The notes beneath the pieces are model-generated. The model was not told where the DNA came from. It did not search any database and saw only the letters and a program-made list of their open reading frames with translations. Below are positions 63,822-64,000 of a DNA stretch of 64,000 nucleotides, piece by piece. How positions within the stretch are numbered: the first letter of the stretch is position 1; the number at the start of each line of letters is the position of its first letter. The DNA lies in assembly GCF_019966535.1 (NCBI RefSeq), contig NZ_JAIMID010000001.1:434001-498000 (forward strand), given 5' to 3'. The translations under genes were made by a program, and so were the position numbers. Origin of the DNA: Mesobacterium pallidum. GTDB taxonomy: Bacteria > Pseudomonadota > Alphaproteobacteria > Rhodobacterales > Rhodobacteraceae.

Positions 63822-64000
63822 CGCTCGAAGAGGACAAGGCCGCCGCCCGCAAGGCCGCGCTGGCCCGCCGCAAGGGCGCGCACGAGGCGGGCGGAACGGG
63901 CCGCGCCAGCCACCTGAGCGAGATCCTCGCCGGCTACCGCGGCGTGCCGCTGGCCGGCTACCTGCCGATGCGGACAGAGATCTCTCCGCTGCCGGCTATG
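63818..64000 (+). CDS. 5-formyltetrahydrofolate cyclo-ligase, N-terminal part (cut by window end)
   Basis: 61 residues visible: MTLEEDKAAARKAALARRKGA, then AGYLPMRTEISPLPAM. An Arg/Lys-rich start followed by Y-x-P-x-R-x-E-I-x-P is the pattern of 5-FCL (YgfA) proteins, which convert 5-formyl-THF to methenyl-THF. Overlaps mgtE by ATGA. The ATP and folate sites lie outside the window. Confidence 0.82.
   Translation, partial: MTLEEDKAAARKAALARRKGAHEAGGTGRASHLSEILAGYRGVPLAGYLPMRTEISPLPAM

Overview
This window is chromosomal DNA of a high-GC alphaproteobacterium, very probably a marine or halotolerant member of the Rhodobacterales (Roseobacter/Paracoccaceae group). The support is the gene order ftsE-ftsX-plsC and dnaX-ybaB-recR, a Rhodobacter-type smoEFGK-smoS-mtlK polyol operon, a TRAP transporter, ectABC, a zinc-ribbon protein beside ftsE, and the codon bias (GC3 near saturation). 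No insertion sequence, prophage, integrase or CRISPR array is visible; the region reads as ordinary, densely packed chromosome.

Layout. 1-4.1 kb: end of a TIGR02302/DUF4175-type protein, a 65-bp tandem repeat, a zinc-ribbon membrane protein, then ftsE-ftsX-plsC. 4.1-8.7 kb (minus strand): dnaX, ybaB, recR, a PfkB kinase and a small anchored protein. 8.8-12.2 kb: an SRAP repair protein, then a hybrid histidine kinase co-transcribed with a PhnD-like binding protein. 12.3-20.7 kb: HAD phosphatase, SorC-type regulator and the complete polyol uptake and oxidation operon, ending in a clear terminator. 20.9-26.5 kb: a MaoC-Pta fusion with acetate kinase, and a 1021-residue RTX protein. 26.6-30 kb: ABM monooxygenase-like protein, Tex, and two very small ORFs.

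30-46.7 kb is the most interesting part. It holds a protein fusing a TIM-barrel-like domain to methylglyoxal synthase, then a catabolic island of five acyl-CoA dehydrogenase genes, a CoA ligase, a crotonase, an SDR, IclR and TetR regulators, a DctPQM TRAP transporter and a ThDP enzyme. Reading the intergenic DNA, I find a recurring 17-bp palindrome of the form GTCCC-N7-GGGAC in front of both divergent dehydrogenase operons, the IclR gene and dctP. I propose that these form a single regulon for uptake and beta-oxidation-like breakdown of one carboxylic acid.

46.8-64 kb: tRNA-Met, a PLP decarboxylase, ectABC with a divergent MarR regulator and several operator-like palindromes, a globin, Bax inhibitor-1 protein, DUF1127 protein, LysR, quinone oxidoreductase, XRE regulator, HisN-type phosphatase, two purine-deaminase-type amidohydrolases with a sulfotransferase-like gene, mgtE, and the start of a 5-formyl-THF cyclo-ligase.

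Scattered between genes is a family of about 90-bp elements with inverted ends and a strong G+C hairpin. It occurs at five loci, two of them being collinear 228/229-bp double copies. This family and two tandem arrays of hairpins (65-bp and 44-bp units) account for most of the longer non-coding stretches.
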